Part shown: positions 28,204 to 36,979 of the stretch, one piece after another
Layout of the letters: every line of letters starts with the position of its first letter
Numbering within the stretch: the first letter of the stretch is position 1
Assembly (NCBI RefSeq): GCF_020832205.1
Contig: NZ_JAFIFD010000003.1
Coordinates: 62,001 to 126,000 of the forward strand
Length of the DNA stretch: 64,000 nt
Source of the DNA: Exiguobacterium sp.
GTDB taxonomy: Bacteria; Bacillota; Bacilli; Exiguobacteriales; Exiguobacteriaceae
Direction: 5' to 3'
The notes under the pieces: model-generated
Seen by the model: the letters and a program-made list of their open reading frames with translations, nothing else
Database searches by the model: none
Told to the model about the DNA's origin: nothing
Made by a program: the position numbers and the translations under genes

Positions 28204-28722
28204 ATGGAACAGTTGAACGCGATGCTGCGGATTGTTTTGACAGGTATCGGGGCGTACGTGTCGATCATCGTCATCTTACGCGTTTCAGGCAAGCGCACGC
28301 TCGCCAAGATGAACGCTTTTGATTTCATCGTGACCGTGGCGCTCGGCTCGATTGTAGCGACGACGCTGACGAGTGAGCAGACGCCGCTCTTAAACGGGCT
28401 GACCGCTTTTGCGACGCTCGTCTTGCTGCAATACATCGTGGCGAAGCTGGCGACGAAATCCGAACGGATCAATCAGATGATCAAGTCGACCCCGACGCTC
28501 TTATTTTATAGAGGGACGTATCTAAAAGGACCGATGCGTAAAGAGCGTGTGCTTGAGATTGAAGTGCTCCAAGCAATCCGCTCGAGCGGCACTGATTTTA
28601 AACAAGTCGAAGCCGTCGTTCTCGAGACGGACGGAACGTTTTCCGTGCTCACGGGAACAGAGAAGGTGCTTCAACATGTGGACACAAAAAAACGACTCGG
28701 TTCCGATGAACCGAGTCGTTGA
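28204..28722 (+). CDS. DUF421 family membrane protein (YetF/YcaP-like)
   Basis: 172 residues: three N-terminal membrane helices (to about 85) with the family sequence RVSGKRTLAKMNAFDFIVTVALGS, then a soluble DUF421 domain with GTYLKGPMRKERV and AIRSSGTDFKQVEAVVLETDGTFSV. Members are linked to envelope or spore-membrane functions without a known activity. ATG 28204 follows GAAGGGAGGGAG. Its last 11 codons contain the terminator hairpin used by the minus-strand gene. Confidence 0.85.
   Translation: MEQLNAMLRIVLTGIGAYVSIIVILRVSGKRTLAKMNAFDFIVTVALGSIVATTLTSEQTPLLNGLTAFATLVLLQYIVAKLATKSERINQMIKSTPTLLFYRGTYLKGPMRKERVLEIEVLQAIRSSGTDFKQVEAVVLETDGTFSVLTGTEKVLQHVDTKKRLGSDEPSR
28685..28720 (-). terminator. 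terminator of the NlpC/P60 gene, embedded in DUF421 coding sequence
   Basis: A 10-bp perfect stem AACGACTCGG/CCGAGTCGTT. Read on the minus strand it is followed by a run of seven Ts (28685-28692 on this strand is A-rich). The whole hairpin lies within the 3' codons of the plus-strand DUF421 gene. Confidence 0.8.
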
Positions 28723-28732
28723 AGTCGTTTGA

Positions 28733-29431
28733 TTAGAGGTACGTTCCAGCACCGACGTAACGTGGCGCCCAGTAACCTGATGTGAAGCTCGCGTATTTAA
28801 CGCCGCCTGTTTCTGAGTTGATCATTTGTGTTTTGCTAAGTGCCATACCGACGTGTTGGATCGTGCTTCCGTTATGTGAGAAGAACACGAGGTCTCCAGC
28901 TTGAATCGCTGACTTCGAAACTTTTTTCGAGTTTGCGTATTGTGAGCGTGAGTCACGTGGGATCGACTTGTTGATCGCTTTCTTGTAAACGTGGCCTGTG
29001 TAACCAGAGCAGTCAAAACCAGCTGTTGTCGTGCCGCCGAAGCGGTACGGTACGCCGAGGTATTTCTTCGACTCAGCGACGAGTTTCGAACGAGCGTCTG
29101 TTGCCGTTGTTGTTGAAGCAGTCTTTACAGTCGTTGCTGTAGCTGCTTGCAAGTACGTGTACGTTGCTGAAGCTGAGATGTAACGGTGAGTCCCTTTGTA
29201 GTTAATCTTGTAGAAAGATCCGACTTTACCAAGGTATGTATAACGTTGGCCTTTATCCATCTTAGCTACGACTGATGAGTTGAGTGACGCCGATGTACGG
29301 ATGTTCAAACCGTTTACTTTCGAGTAAGCAAATGTTCCAGTTGAAGCTTCTGCTTGTTCGCTCGTAGTGAAGGCGAGACCCGAGAACGCGAGAGTGGCAG
29401 CGACGATGATAGATGCGAAACGCTTTAACAT
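28733..29431 (-). CDS. secreted SH3b-NlpC/P60 cell wall endopeptidase
   Basis: Exported peptidoglycan hydrolase, 232 residues: a Sec signal peptide (1-29, cleavage near AEA-ST), one bacterial SH3 domain (about 33-94) for wall binding, a Thr/Ala-rich linker, and an NlpC/P60 domain (about 113-232) with catalytic Cys141 (FDCSG), His193 (QHVGM) and a polar third residue near Asn205. It likely cuts the D-Glu to diamino acid bond in stem peptides. ATG 29431 follows GGAGGG. A WalR-like repeat lies about 70-95 bp upstream, as for lytE and cwlO of B. subtilis. Confidence 0.93.
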   Translation of the reverse strand: MLKRFASIIVAATLAFSGLAFTTSEQAEASTGTFAYSKVNGLNIRTSASLNSSVVAKMDKGQRYTYLGKVGSFYKINYKGTHRYISASATYTYLQAATATTVKTASTTTATDARSKLVAESKKYLGVPYRFGGTTTAGFDCSGYTGHVYKKAINKSIPRDSRSQYANSKKVSKSAIQAGDLVFFSHNGSTIQHVGMALSKTQMINSETGGVKYASFTSGYWAPRYVGAGTYL

Positions 29432-29806
29432 AATGTAATTCCCTCCGTTTTCAAAAATAAAACCCTGTGATTGTATATGGACGATGTGTATTTACGATTG
29501 TTAAGCATAAGTTACGAGTGTTACCCGGTTTCCTTTGCAAATAAACTATATCATGCGCGAGACCAATGGCATTTTTCAATCACAAGACAAAAACGGTTTT
29601 CTTGTAACATATTTGAAACAATATGCGAGGATAAAGACTTATTTGTTACATAGAAACAAAAATGACTGTTATCTTTTAAACATCAGGGGAATAGACTGTC
29701 ATAAAGCCATTTTTAACAAGTGACGTCATCTATGAATTGTGATTAGATGAATGAGGACTTTACAATTATTTTTCAAATATAGAATCATGAAAGACAGGTG
29801 ACTTGA
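29432..29806. other. AT-rich intergenic region between the NlpC/P60 gene and rho
   Basis: 375 bp, visibly AT-richer than the flanks. It must hold the promoters of both divergent genes. It contains several TGTAAC/TGTTAC half-sites (29500-29525, 29603-29608, 29644-29649) and two similar stretches TTGTAACATA and TTGTTACATA, each followed by GAAACAA. The short open frames here have no ribosome site worth trusting, and I see no gene. Confidence 0.6.
29500..29525. promoter_or_regulatory. WalR-like direct repeat upstream of the NlpC/P60 gene
   Basis: TGTTAA-N5-AGTTAC matches the WalR (YycF) box TGTWAH-N5-TGTWAH at 11 of 12 defined positions, and a third half-site TGTTAC follows at 29520-29525. WalR activates cell wall hydrolase genes in bacilli. 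The repeat reads on the strand opposite to the gene, which weakens the case. Confidence 0.4.
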
Positions 29807-31147
29807 ATGAGTCCACAGACTGAACCGGCCAGAAATTATACGCTTCGTGAACTTGAGACGAAGACGTTGAAAGAGTTATATGAGATCGCCAAAGAAGTGA
29901 ACGTGCCGCAATATCGGGAGGCGCGTAAACGGGAGCTCATGTTCCGCATCTTAAAATCGCAAGCCGAATCGAAGGACCTCTACTTCCTCGAAGGCATCCT
30001 TGAAATCATCCCGCCGAACCCGCAGTCACAAAACGATGGCGGCTTCGGATTCCTCCGTCCGATCAACTACTCGCAGTCTTCCGAAGACATCTACATCGCC
30101 GCTTCCCAAATTCGTCGTTTCAATCTCCGCAACGGAGATCTCGTGACGGGGAAAGTCCGGAAACCGAAAGAGAATGAACGGTTCCAAGGGTTGCTCAGTG
30201 TCGAGGCCGTCAACGGAGAGACGACCGAGTCGACGCGCAACCGCGACTACTTCCCGGCGCTCACGCCGATCTATCCTGACGAGCGGATGGTGCTCGAGAC
30301 GGAACCGAACCATCTGTCGGTCCGCGTCATGGACATGATCGCACCGGTCGGATTCGGACAGCGCGGCTTGATCGTCGCGCCGCCGAAAGCGGGGAAGACG
30401 TCTCTATTGAAAGAGATCGCCAACTCGATCACGACGAACCACCCGAACGTTGAACTGATCATCTTGTTGATTGACGAACGCCCGGAAGAAGTGACGGACA
30501 TCCAACGTTCTGTGCCTGGGGCCGACGTGGCCTACTCGACGTTCGACGAGACACCGGAAAACCATGCCCGCATCTCCGAACTCGTGCTCGAGCGGGCGAT
30601 GCGCCTCGTTGAACATAAAAAAGACGTCGTCATTTTGCTCGACTCGATCACGCGCTTGACGCGGGCGTACAACTTGTCCGTCCCGCCGAGCGGCCGCACG
30701 CTTTCCGGTGGGATCGACCCGGCCGCGTTCCACAAGCCGAAGAAGTTCTTCGGAGCGGCCCGGAACATCGAAGACGGCGGCAGCTTGACGATCCTCGGCA
30801 CGGCGCTCATCGATACCGGTTCACGGATGGATGACGTCATCTATGAAGAGTTCAAAGGAACGGGCAACATGGAGCTCCATCTTGACCGGAAGCTCGCGGA
30901 ACGCCGCATCTTCCCGGCCATCGACATCCGTCGGTCGGGGACGCGGAAAGAAGAGCTCCTTCTCGGCAAGGACGAGCTCGATATGTTATGGACGATTCGA
31001 CGCACGATGAACGAGTCTCCAGACTTCGTCGATCAGTTTCTGCGGCGTGTCCGCGAGACGAAGACGAACGTCGACTTTTTCGCGGCGCTTGAGGCCGATA
31101 AGAAAAAGAGTCGCCGCCCGGTGAAAAAAACAAAAACTGACTTGTAA
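29807..31147 (+). CDS. rho: transcription termination factor Rho
   Basis: Hexameric RNA helicase that ends transcription at Rho-dependent sites. 446 residues: an N-terminal Rho_N domain (about 10-50), the RNA-binding cold-shock fold with the GGFGFLRP motif (about 72-140), and the RecA-like motor with Walker A APPKAGKTSLL, IDERPEEVTDI, Walker B VVILLDSITRL and the Q-loop region SGGIDPAAFHKPKKFFGAARN. ATG 29807 follows ACAGGTGA, a modest ribosome site. The downstream rpmE promoter overlaps its stop codon. Confidence 0.97.
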   Translation: MSPQTEPARNYTLRELETKTLKELYEIAKEVNVPQYREARKRELMFRILKSQAESKDLYFLEGILEIIPPNPQSQNDGGFGFLRPINYSQSSEDIYIAASQIRRFNLRNGDLVTGKVRKPKENERFQGLLSVEAVNGETTESTRNRDYFPALTPIYPDERMVLETEPNHLSVRVMDMIAPVGFGQRGLIVAPPKAGKTSLLKEIANSITTNHPNVELIILLIDERPEEVTDIQRSVPGADVAYSTFDETPENHARISELVLERAMRLVEHKKDVVILLDSITRLTRAYNLSVPPSGRTLSGGIDPAAFHKPKKFFGAARNIEDGGSLTILGTALIDTGSRMDDVIYEEFKGTGNMELHLDRKLAERRIFPAIDIRRSGTRKEELLLGKDELDMLWTIRRTMNESPDFVDQFLRRVRETKTNVDFFAALEADKKKSRRPVKKTKTDL

Positions 31148-31170
31148 ATCTGTGGACCGGGTGCTATTAT
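31142..31170 (+). promoter_or_regulatory. rpmE promoter overlapping the rho stop codon
   Basis: -35 TTGTAA (31142-31147, containing the TAA stop of rho), 17-bp spacer, -10 TATTAT (31165-31170). Confidence 0.65.
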
Positions 31171-31229
31171 ATTCTAGTGAACTTTCTCTAGGTTGAAAGA
31201 ATACTTAGGGCCGAAGGAGTTGAAAAGCA

Positions 31230-31472
31230 ATGAAACAAGGAATCCACCCAGAATACCGTAAAGTCGTATTCATGGACTCGACGACTGAGTTCAAATTCAT
31301 CTCTGGTTCGACTCGTTACTCTAACGAGACAATCACGATGGAAGATGGTAACGAATACCCACTCATCCGTGTCGATGTATCTTCTGACTCGCACCCGTTC
31401 TACACAGGTCGCCAGAAATTCGCATCTGCGGACGGTCGTATCGAGCGCTTCAACAAGAAGTACCAACGTTAA
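31230..31472 (+). CDS. rpmE2: 50S ribosomal protein L31 type B
   Basis: 80 residues. This is the zinc-independent (C-minus) form: the CxxC pair of type A L31 is absent, and the longer type B pattern is present ([22 protein letters not shown], then [10 protein letters not shown], then [10 protein letters not shown]). It occupies the rho-tdk locus where B. subtilis keeps the zinc-binding rpmE, so the usual zinc switch between two L31 forms may not operate here. ATG 31230 follows GAAGGAG. Confidence 0.95.
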   Translation: MKQGIHPEYRKVVFMDSTTEFKFISGSTRYSNETITMEDGNEYPLIRVDVSSDSHPFYTGRQKFASADGRIERFNKKYQR

Positions 31473-31490
31473 TCGTCAACTTGTATGCAC

Positions 31491-31520
31491 ACCGCCTAGG
31501 GATTGCCCTTGGCGGTTTTT
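31491..31520 (+). terminator. terminator after rpmE2
   Basis: ACCGCCTAGGG / CCCTTGGCGGT with an ATTG loop (one mismatch), then a T run. Confidence 0.88.
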
Positions 31521-31609
31521 ATTTTTTGTAGATAGAAGTCAACCCTTTTTCTTGAAGAAAAAGATGGGTATAATCGGGAAGCGATTATCGATGGAGAGGG
31601 CGAAGAAAA

Positions 31610-32221
31610 ATGATGCATGTGACGAACCGATACGGTTGGATTGAAGTGATTTGTGGGAGTATGTTTTCTGGGAAATCGGAGGAACTGATTCGTCGTGTCC
31701 GCCGGGCCCATTACGGCAAAATCCCGGTACAAGTGTTCAAACCGGCCATCGACGACCGGTATCACGAGGAGAACGTCGTGTCGCATAGCGGCAACTCGGT
31801 CGTGGCCGTCCCGATTCAGTCGAGCCAAGATTTGTACGACGCGGTGCGTGAAGAGACGCAAGTCATCGCCATCGACGAAGTCCAGTTTTTCGACGAAGGG
31901 ATCGTCGACGTCATCGAGCAGTTAGCGTCAGAAGACAAACGTGTCATCTGCGCAGGTCTCGACATGGACTTCCGCGGTGAACCGTTCACGATGATGCCGG
32001 AACTGCTCGCGCGTGCAGAGTTCGTCACGAAGCTGCAGGCGATCTGCCTGTCTTGCGGCGCCCCGGCGTCACGGACGCAGCGCTTGATTGACGGGCACCC
32101 GGCCCGCTATGAGGACCCGGTCATCTTGGTCGGCGCCGCGGAATCGTACGAACCGCGTTGCCGCCACTGTCATGACGTCCCGAACAAACCACGCCCGGTC
32201 CGCCATACGGTGGCCGATTGA
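31610..32221 (+). CDS. tdk: thymidine kinase
   Basis: Type II thymidine kinase of the pyrimidine salvage pathway (thymidine + ATP to dTMP), 203 residues. P-loop [11 protein letters not shown] (about 15-25), Walker B-like AIDEVQFFD, the lasso region after [13 protein letters not shown], and a zinc site built from CLSCG and CRHCH. Two ATGs stand in tandem at 31610 and 31613 behind GGAGAGGG; either is possible. Position between rpmE and prfA is as in B. subtilis. Confidence 0.95.
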   Translation: MMHVTNRYGWIEVICGSMFSGKSEELIRRVRRAHYGKIPVQVFKPAIDDRYHEENVVSHSGNSVVAVPIQSSQDLYDAVREETQVIAIDEVQFFDEGIVDVIEQLASEDKRVICAGLDMDFRGEPFTMMPELLARAEFVTKLQAICLSCGAPASRTQRLIDGHPARYEDPVILVGAAESYEPRCRHCHDVPNKPRPVRHTVAD

Positions 32222-32230
32222 TGACCAATG

Positions 32231-32256
32231 CGGACCGCCTCGGCGGTTCGTTTTTT
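32231..32256 (+). terminator. terminator after tdk
   Basis: CGGACCGCC/GGCGGTTCG stem with a 2-base apparent loop (apical pairs probably open), then six Ts. Confidence 0.85.
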
Positions 32257-32258
32257 GC

Positions 32259-32264
32259 TATAAT
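32259..32264 (+). promoter_or_regulatory. prfA promoter, extended -10
   Basis: TGCTATAAT is an extended -10 directly after the tdk terminator. No clear -35, which extended -10 promoters can do without. It would drive the prfA-prmC-ywlC-ywlE-rpiB-ywlG cluster. Confidence 0.6.
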
Positions 32265-32302
32265 GAAGACAGTTCGATTTGACGGAGAAAGGACGGATCA
32301 TC

Positions 32303-33373
32303 ATGTTTGACCGTTTAAGTGTATTAGAAGAACGCTATATGCAATTGAATGAGATGCTCGCTGACCCAGAAGTGCTCAGCGACTCCAATAAATTGCGCCA
32401 ATATTCGAAAGAGCAATCTCAGCTCGAAGAGACGGTGCAAGCGTACCGACGCTACAAAGAGACGAGCGCGGCCTATAAAGAAGCGAAGCAAATGCTCGAG
32501 GACCGCACGCTCGACAGTGACATGCGCGAGCTCGCCAAAGAAGAGATGTCGCTTCTCGAACCAGAAGTGAAAGCGCTCGAGGCAAAACTCCGGGTACTGC
32601 TCTTGCCAAAAGACCCGAACGACGATAAGAACGTCATCGTCGAGATTCGCGGGGCGGCCGGCGGGGACGAGGCGGCGCTTTTCGCGGGTGACCTCTATAA
32701 GATGTACACACGTTTCGCCGAACGGCAAAATTGGAAAGCTGAGCTGATCGACGCCAACTATACCGAGCTCGGCGGCTTTAAAGAAGTGACGTTCCTCATT
32801 AACGGGACCGGCGCTTATTCGAAGCTGAAGTTCGAGAACGGGGCCCATCGTGTCCAACGCGTCCCGTCCACGGAATCGGGCGGACGCATCCATACGTCGA
32901 CGGCAACTGTGGCGGTCCTTCCGGAAGCGGAAGACGTCGAGGTGCACATCGACATGAAAGACGTCCGGGTCGATACGTTCACGTCATCCGGTCCGGGCGG
33001 CCAGTCCGTCAACACGACGCAGTCGGCCGTGCGCTTGACCCACATCCCGTCCGGTCTCGTCGTGTCGTGTCAAGACGAGAAGTCGCAACATAAAAACAAG
33101 GACAAGGCGCTCAAAGTCCTCCGGGCCCGCCTGTACGACAAAATGCAGAGCGAACATTTGGAAGAACTGTCGGCCCAACGCAAGTCGGCTGTCGGGACCG
33201 GGGACCGTTCGGAACGGATCCGGACGTATAACTTCCCGCAAAGCCGGGTGACCGATCACCGGATCGGGCTCACGCTTCAAAAACTTGACCGCGTGCTCGC
33301 CGGTGAGCTCGATGACATCATCGACGCCCTCGTCATGGACGAACAGGCTCGTCTCATGGAGGATGCGGAATGA
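32303..33373 (+). CDS. prfA: peptide chain release factor 1
   Basis: Recognises UAA and UAG and triggers peptide release, 356 residues. The GGQ loop is in [10 protein letters not shown] (about residue 230), and its Gln is the expected target of PrmC, encoded next. The codon-recognition domain lies around residues 110-200. ATG 32303 has GGAGAAAGGA upstream; a longer in-frame start at 32279 lacks one. Its stop codon overlaps the prmC start (ATGA), so translation is coupled. Confidence 0.96.
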   Translation: MFDRLSVLEERYMQLNEMLADPEVLSDSNKLRQYSKEQSQLEETVQAYRRYKETSAAYKEAKQMLEDRTLDSDMRELAKEEMSLLEPEVKALEAKLRVLLLPKDPNDDKNVIVEIRGAAGGDEAALFAGDLYKMYTRFAERQNWKAELIDANYTELGGFKEVTFLINGTGAYSKLKFENGAHRVQRVPSTESGGRIHTSTATVAVLPEAEDVEVHIDMKDVRVDTFTSSGPGGQSVNTTQSAVRLTHIPSGLVVSCQDEKSQHKNKDKALKVLRARLYDKMQSEHLEELSAQRKSAVGTGDRSERIRTYNFPQSRVTDHRIGLTLQKLDRVLAGELDDIIDALVMDEQARLMEDAE

Positions 33374-34239
33374 TGCGGATCGCCGCCGTCTTGAAAGCAG
33401 CTGAACGAACATTGACCGAAGCCGGTCGCGACGCCTCGATGGCCGAGTGGTGGCTCATGCATATCCTCGGTGTCGACCGGACGGGTCTGCTCGTCCGTCT
33501 GTCCGAGTCGTTGACCGCTACAGAGGCAGCCGCGTTCGACGAAGGCATGCAGCGACTCGTCACTGGCGAGCCGGTCCAACATTTGATCGGGTCCGCGCCG
33601 TTTTACGGACGGACGTTCGAGGTGAACCGGGACGTCTTAATTCCGCGGCCGGAGACGGAAGAGTTGATCGAGTGGGTCGTCGAACATGTCGGAACGGTCG
33701 GGGAGGACGAGATTGTCGACGTCGGCACCGGTACGGGTGCCATCGCCGTCACGCTCAGCCTCGAGCTCGGGAAACGCGTCCACACCGTCGATATTTCCCG
33801 GGAAGCGATCGCGGTGGCGAAGCGGAACGCGAAGGTGCTCGGCGCCGACGTCGTATTCCATGAAGGTGACTGTTTAGCCCCGATCGCGGACGAATCGATT
33901 CGGGTGCTCGTCTCGAATCCGCCATACATCGAAGCGGACGAACTGCTCGATGAGACGGTCGCAGCGTTCGAGCCGCAACTCGCTTTGTTCGGCGGAGCGG
34001 ACGGGCTCGACTTTTATCGTCAGATCATCGCCGATTCAAAGCGTGTCTTGCGGCCGGATTGGCAGTTGATCGCGTTTGAAATCGGGTATAACCAAGGACA
34101 AGTTGTGAAAACGTACCTGTCCGAACGTTATCCTGAAGCAGAAACGGGTATTTTAAAAGATATAAACGGTAAAGACCGAATCGTCTTCGCCGTGAGGGAA
34201 GGGATTGCGCATGGAAACGAAATGGATCAAGCCGACTGA
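33370..34239 (+). CDS. prmC: release factor glutamine methyltransferase PrmC
   Basis: SAM-dependent enzyme that methylates the GGQ glutamine of release factors, 289 residues. The N-terminal helical domain (1-80) is followed by a Rossmann methyltransferase fold with [14 protein letters not shown] (SAM loop) and the catalytic NPPYIEADE. Two overlapping ATGs (33370, 33373) are equally possible; the first overlaps the prfA stop. The 3' end overlaps the ywlC gene by 29 bases, leaving no room for the spoIIR region found here in spore formers. Confidence 0.95.
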   Translation: MMRIAAVLKAAERTLTEAGRDASMAEWWLMHILGVDRTGLLVRLSESLTATEAAAFDEGMQRLVTGEPVQHLIGSAPFYGRTFEVNRDVLIPRPETEELIEWVVEHVGTVGEDEIVDVGTGTGAIAVTLSLELGKRVHTVDISREAIAVAKRNAKVLGADVVFHEGDCLAPIADESIRVLVSNPPYIEADELLDETVAAFEPQLALFGGADGLDFYRQIIADSKRVLRPDWQLIAFEIGYNQGQVVKTYLSERYPEAETGILKDINGKDRIVFAVREGIAHGNEMDQAD

Positions 34240-35206
34240 AGTGAAGATTGGGGTAGATCTCTTGAAAGCGGGCGAAGTCATCGCCATGCCGACGGAGACG
34301 GTATACGGCCTCGCTGGAGACGCGACGAACGATGTCGCCATCCGCAAAATTTTTGAGGCGAAAGGCAGACCGGCAGACAACCCGCTCATCGTTCATGTGG
34401 CATCGGTCGAGCAAGCCGAACATTTCGCGCAAACCATCCCGCCGACCGCCAGACGCTTGATGGAAGCGTTTTGGCCCGGTGCCTTGACGATCATCTTACC
34501 GTCGAACGGTCGGGCGTCGTCACTCGTGACGGCAGGACTCGAATCAATCGGGCTCCGGATGCCGGACCACGAAGCCGCACTCGATTTGATTCGTACGTCT
34601 GGTCTCGGCCTTGCGGCACCGAGTGCGAACCGCTCCGGACGACCGTCCCCGACGTCTGCGAAACACGTGGCCGATGATTTGTCCGGTCGCATCGCGGGTA
34701 TTATGGATGGGGGACCGACAGGCATCGGCGTCGAGTCGACTGTGATTGACTGTACGACGGAACCGGCGACGATTTTACGTCCCGGCGGTGTGACGAAAGA
34801 AGCGATCGAGGCCGTTATCGGTCCGGTCCATTTGGACGCCAACTTGAGCGACGAAGCAGCCGCACCACGGTCACCCGGCATGAAGTACACCCATTATGCC
34901 CCGAGCGCCCCGCTTTATCTCGTCGACGGTGGGCGCGACGACCTCGTCCGGATCATCACCGCACGGCAAGGGTCGGGCAAGCGAGTCGGCGCGCTCGTGT
35001 TCGATGAACAGCCGACCCCGGCTGACGTCACGTTGTCCCTCGGTACTTCGATGGAGACGGCGGCAAAGCGGTTATACGAAGCGTTACGGAAATTTGATGA
35101 GACCGATGTGGAAGAGATTTATGTGAACCGGATCGAGCCGACGGGAGTCGCGCTTGCCGTCTATAACCGTCTCTACAAGGCGGCGGGCGGGAAGGTCGTC
35201 CGGTAA
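34211..35206 (+). CDS. ywlC: threonylcarbamoyl-AMP synthase (Sua5/YwlC type)
   Basis: Makes threonylcarbamoyl-AMP from threonine, bicarbonate and ATP for the t6A modification of ANN-decoding tRNAs. 331 residues: a YrdC/TsaC domain (about 10-200) with PTETVYGLAGDA, KGRPADNPLIVH and APSANRSGRPSPT, then the Sua5 C-terminal domain (about 225-331) after the SPGMKYTHYAP linker. ATG 34211 lies within prmC, behind GAGGGAAGGG. Confidence 0.95.
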   Translation: METKWIKPTEVKIGVDLLKAGEVIAMPTETVYGLAGDATNDVAIRKIFEAKGRPADNPLIVHVASVEQAEHFAQTIPPTARRLMEAFWPGALTIILPSNGRASSLVTAGLESIGLRMPDHEAALDLIRTSGLGLAAPSANRSGRPSPTSAKHVADDLSGRIAGIMDGGPTGIGVESTVIDCTTEPATILRPGGVTKEAIEAVIGPVHLDANLSDEAAAPRSPGMKYTHYAPSAPLYLVDGGRDDLVRIITARQGSGKRVGALVFDEQPTPADVTLSLGTSMETAAKRLYEALRKFDETDVEEIYVNRIEPTGVALAVYNRLYKAAGGKVVR

Positions 35207-35243
35207 GAGGAAGAGGCTTAAGGACATAGAGGAGGATCACGCG

Positions 35244-35744
35244 ATGTCGATAAAACGCGTATTATTCATATGTAGCGGAAACACGTGCCGAAGCCCGATG
35301 GCGATGGCCTTGCTGCGCTCGAAAGTGACCGGTGACGAGTTTGATATTCGTTCGGCCGGTCTGCGGACGATGCAAGGATTTGACGCCTCAGAGAATGCCC
35401 TTCAAGTATTGCGCGAGCGTGGGATTGAACTTGACCACGTGACGCAGACGTTTGACGACGTCCTCGGCCGCTGGGCCGATATCATCTTGACGATGACGCG
35501 GGCGCACCGCGAGCAGATTCGGGACACGCACCCGGAACTCGCCGACCGGACGTATACACTTTACGAATTCGTGACCGGGCTCGAACGTGACATCAATGAC
35601 CCGTTCGGCGGGTCGATGAACGTGTATCGTCAAGTGCGGAACGAGCTCGAACCACTCGTCAACCGACTTGTGTTAAAATTGACGAATGACGGGTCAAAGG
35701 TGACGAAACCACCGAGACGCCTACCAAAGAAGACGGGGGAATGA
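35244..35744 (+). CDS. ywlE: protein-arginine phosphatase YwlE (LMW-PTP fold)
   Basis: Small phosphatase that removes phosphate from arginine residues marked by McsB, linking it to the CtsR/ClpCP stress system. 166 residues. The P-loop CSGNTCRS has nucleophile Cys10 and Arg16; Thr14 is the residue that tunes LMW-PTPs toward phosphoarginine. The general acid Asp is in NDPFGGS (about residue 118). ATG 35244 follows GAGGAGG. It lies between ywlC and rpiB as in B. subtilis. Confidence 0.92.
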   Translation: MSIKRVLFICSGNTCRSPMAMALLRSKVTGDEFDIRSAGLRTMQGFDASENALQVLRERGIELDHVTQTFDDVLGRWADIILTMTRAHREQIRDTHPELADRTYTLYEFVTGLERDINDPFGGSMNVYRQVRNELEPLVNRLVLKLTNDGSKVTKPPRRLPKKTGE

Positions 35745-35748
35745 CGGA

Positions 35749-36189
35749 ATGAAAATCGCAATCGGCGCCGATCACGGCGGATTCAACTTGAAAAAAGACA
35801 TCATCGGATTATTAGAGGAGCTCGGGCACGAGTACAAAGATTTCGGGACACACTCGGCCGAGTCGATCGATTATCCGGACGTGGCCATCCCGGTCGCGGA
35901 AGCAGTCGCTGCCGGTGAATTTGACCGCGGCATCTTGATTTGCGGGACGGGGATCGGCATCGGCATCGCCGCCAACAAAGTGAAAGGCATCCGTGCGGCA
36001 CTCGTCCATGACTCGTTCAGCGCGAAAGCGACGCGTCAACATAACGACTCGAACATTATGACGATGGGCGAACGTGTCATCGGACCGGGCCTCGCGCTCG
36101 ACTTGGTCGAAACGTGGCTCGATACGGACTTCGAAGGCGGACGCCACTCGAACCGTGTCGGCAAGATGAGTGCTTACGAATCGAAGTGA
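35749..36189 (+). CDS. rpiB: ribose-5-phosphate isomerase B
   Basis: Interconverts ribose 5-phosphate and ribulose 5-phosphate, 146 residues. The RpiB pattern is complete: IGADHGGFNLK, the SIDYPDVA segment, ILICGTGIGIGIAANK with the active-site Cys, and HNDSNIMTMGERVIG. ATG 35749 starts 5 bases after ywlE behind GGGGGAATG. RpiB enzymes sometimes also handle allose or galactose 6-phosphates, but the genomic context indicates a housekeeping role. Confidence 0.95.
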   Translation: MKIAIGADHGGFNLKKDIIGLLEELGHEYKDFGTHSAESIDYPDVAIPVAEAVAAGEFDRGILICGTGIGIGIAANKVKGIRAALVHDSFSAKATRQHNDSNIMTMGERVIGPGLALDLVETWLDTDFEGGRHSNRVGKMSAYESK

Positions 36190-36194
36190 CGACG

Positions 36195-36728
36195 ATGAAG
36201 ACGGAGCTTTTGAACTTATTGACGGAGTTGCATGAACGGTTTCCGTTAGATGAGGAAAAGATTCTCGTCATCGGTTGTTCGACGAGTGAAGTGATCGGGA
36301 AGACGATCGGCAAGGCCGGGTCCATCGACGTGGCCGCGGAGTTCATCGACGCCTTCTTGTCGTTCCGGGACCGGACCGGTGTCCACCTCGCTTTTCAAGG
36401 CTGCGAGCACATCAACCGGGCCCTCACCGTCGAGCGCCGGACGTTAAAGCAGTTCGGATTGACGGAAGTGACGGTCGTCCCGATTCGGGCGGCCGGGGGT
36501 GCGATGTCCGAGAAAGCGTACGAGCATCTCGAGACCCCGTGTGTCGTCGAATCGATTCAAGCGGACGCGGGAATCGACATCGGCTCGACGTTGATTGGCA
36601 TGCATTTGAAGCCGGTCGCAATCCCGGTCCGTTTGTCGGCAAAACAGCTCGGCGAGGCGTACGTCACGTTCGCTGTCACACGGCCGAAGCTGATTGGCGG
36701 CCCGCGGGCACACTATCCAGCCAAATAA
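36195..36728 (+). CDS. ywlG: UPF0340 protein YwlG
   Basis: 177 residues, TIGR01440/UPF0340 family, alpha/beta fold with VIGCSTSEVIGKTIGK near the N-terminus and FQGCEHINRALTVER in the middle, both family-typical. No activity is known for the family. ATG 36195 is chosen by analogy; its ribosome site is weak, and translational coupling to rpiB (5-base gap) may help. It ends the prfA-ywlG cluster and is followed by a terminator. Confidence 0.88.
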   Translation: MKTELLNLLTELHERFPLDEEKILVIGCSTSEVIGKTIGKAGSIDVAAEFIDAFLSFRDRTGVHLAFQGCEHINRALTVERRTLKQFGLTEVTVVPIRAAGGAMSEKAYEHLETPCVVESIQADAGIDIGSTLIGMHLKPVAIPVRLSAKQLGEAYVTFAVTRPKLIGGPRAHYPAK

Positions 36729-36733
36729 CAAAA

Positions 36734-36756
36734 CCAGCCGGTCATGGACCGGCTGG
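36734..36756 (-). terminator. hairpin after ywlG (T run on minus strand)
   Basis: Perfect 10-bp stem CCAGCCGGTC/GACCGGCTGG. On the minus strand it is followed by TTTTG, so it could block transcription arriving from the right. A similar hairpin lies at 37116-37136. Confidence 0.55.
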
Positions 36757-36765
36757 AAGTCTGTT

Positions 36766-36805
36766 GACGAACCTAATCGCATATCGCGATTGGGTTCGTC
36801 TTTTT
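36766..36805 (+). terminator. terminator of the prfA-ywlG cluster
   Basis: GACGAACC/GGTTCGTC with an inner ATCGC/GCGAT stem and an ATAT loop, then five Ts. Confidence 0.88.
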
Positions 36806-36979
36806 AATGTATGAATACCTTGAGGTGCTTTGTTCGACACAACGTGGTGGCGGCTTCTGACTACCGCATTATAACGCCTTCCGACCTAGGTAGAACATGA
36901 AACGGAGCCTTTGATTCTTAATTCGCATGTGGCGGCTATTTCTATCGGCCGTCGGGGACTCTCGCGTCGCTCATCCGAA

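Noticed and set aside
29471-29723. Two short open frames in the AT-rich gap before rho
   Set aside because: No ribosome sites, overlapping frames, no recognisable features; most likely chance in AT-rich DNA.
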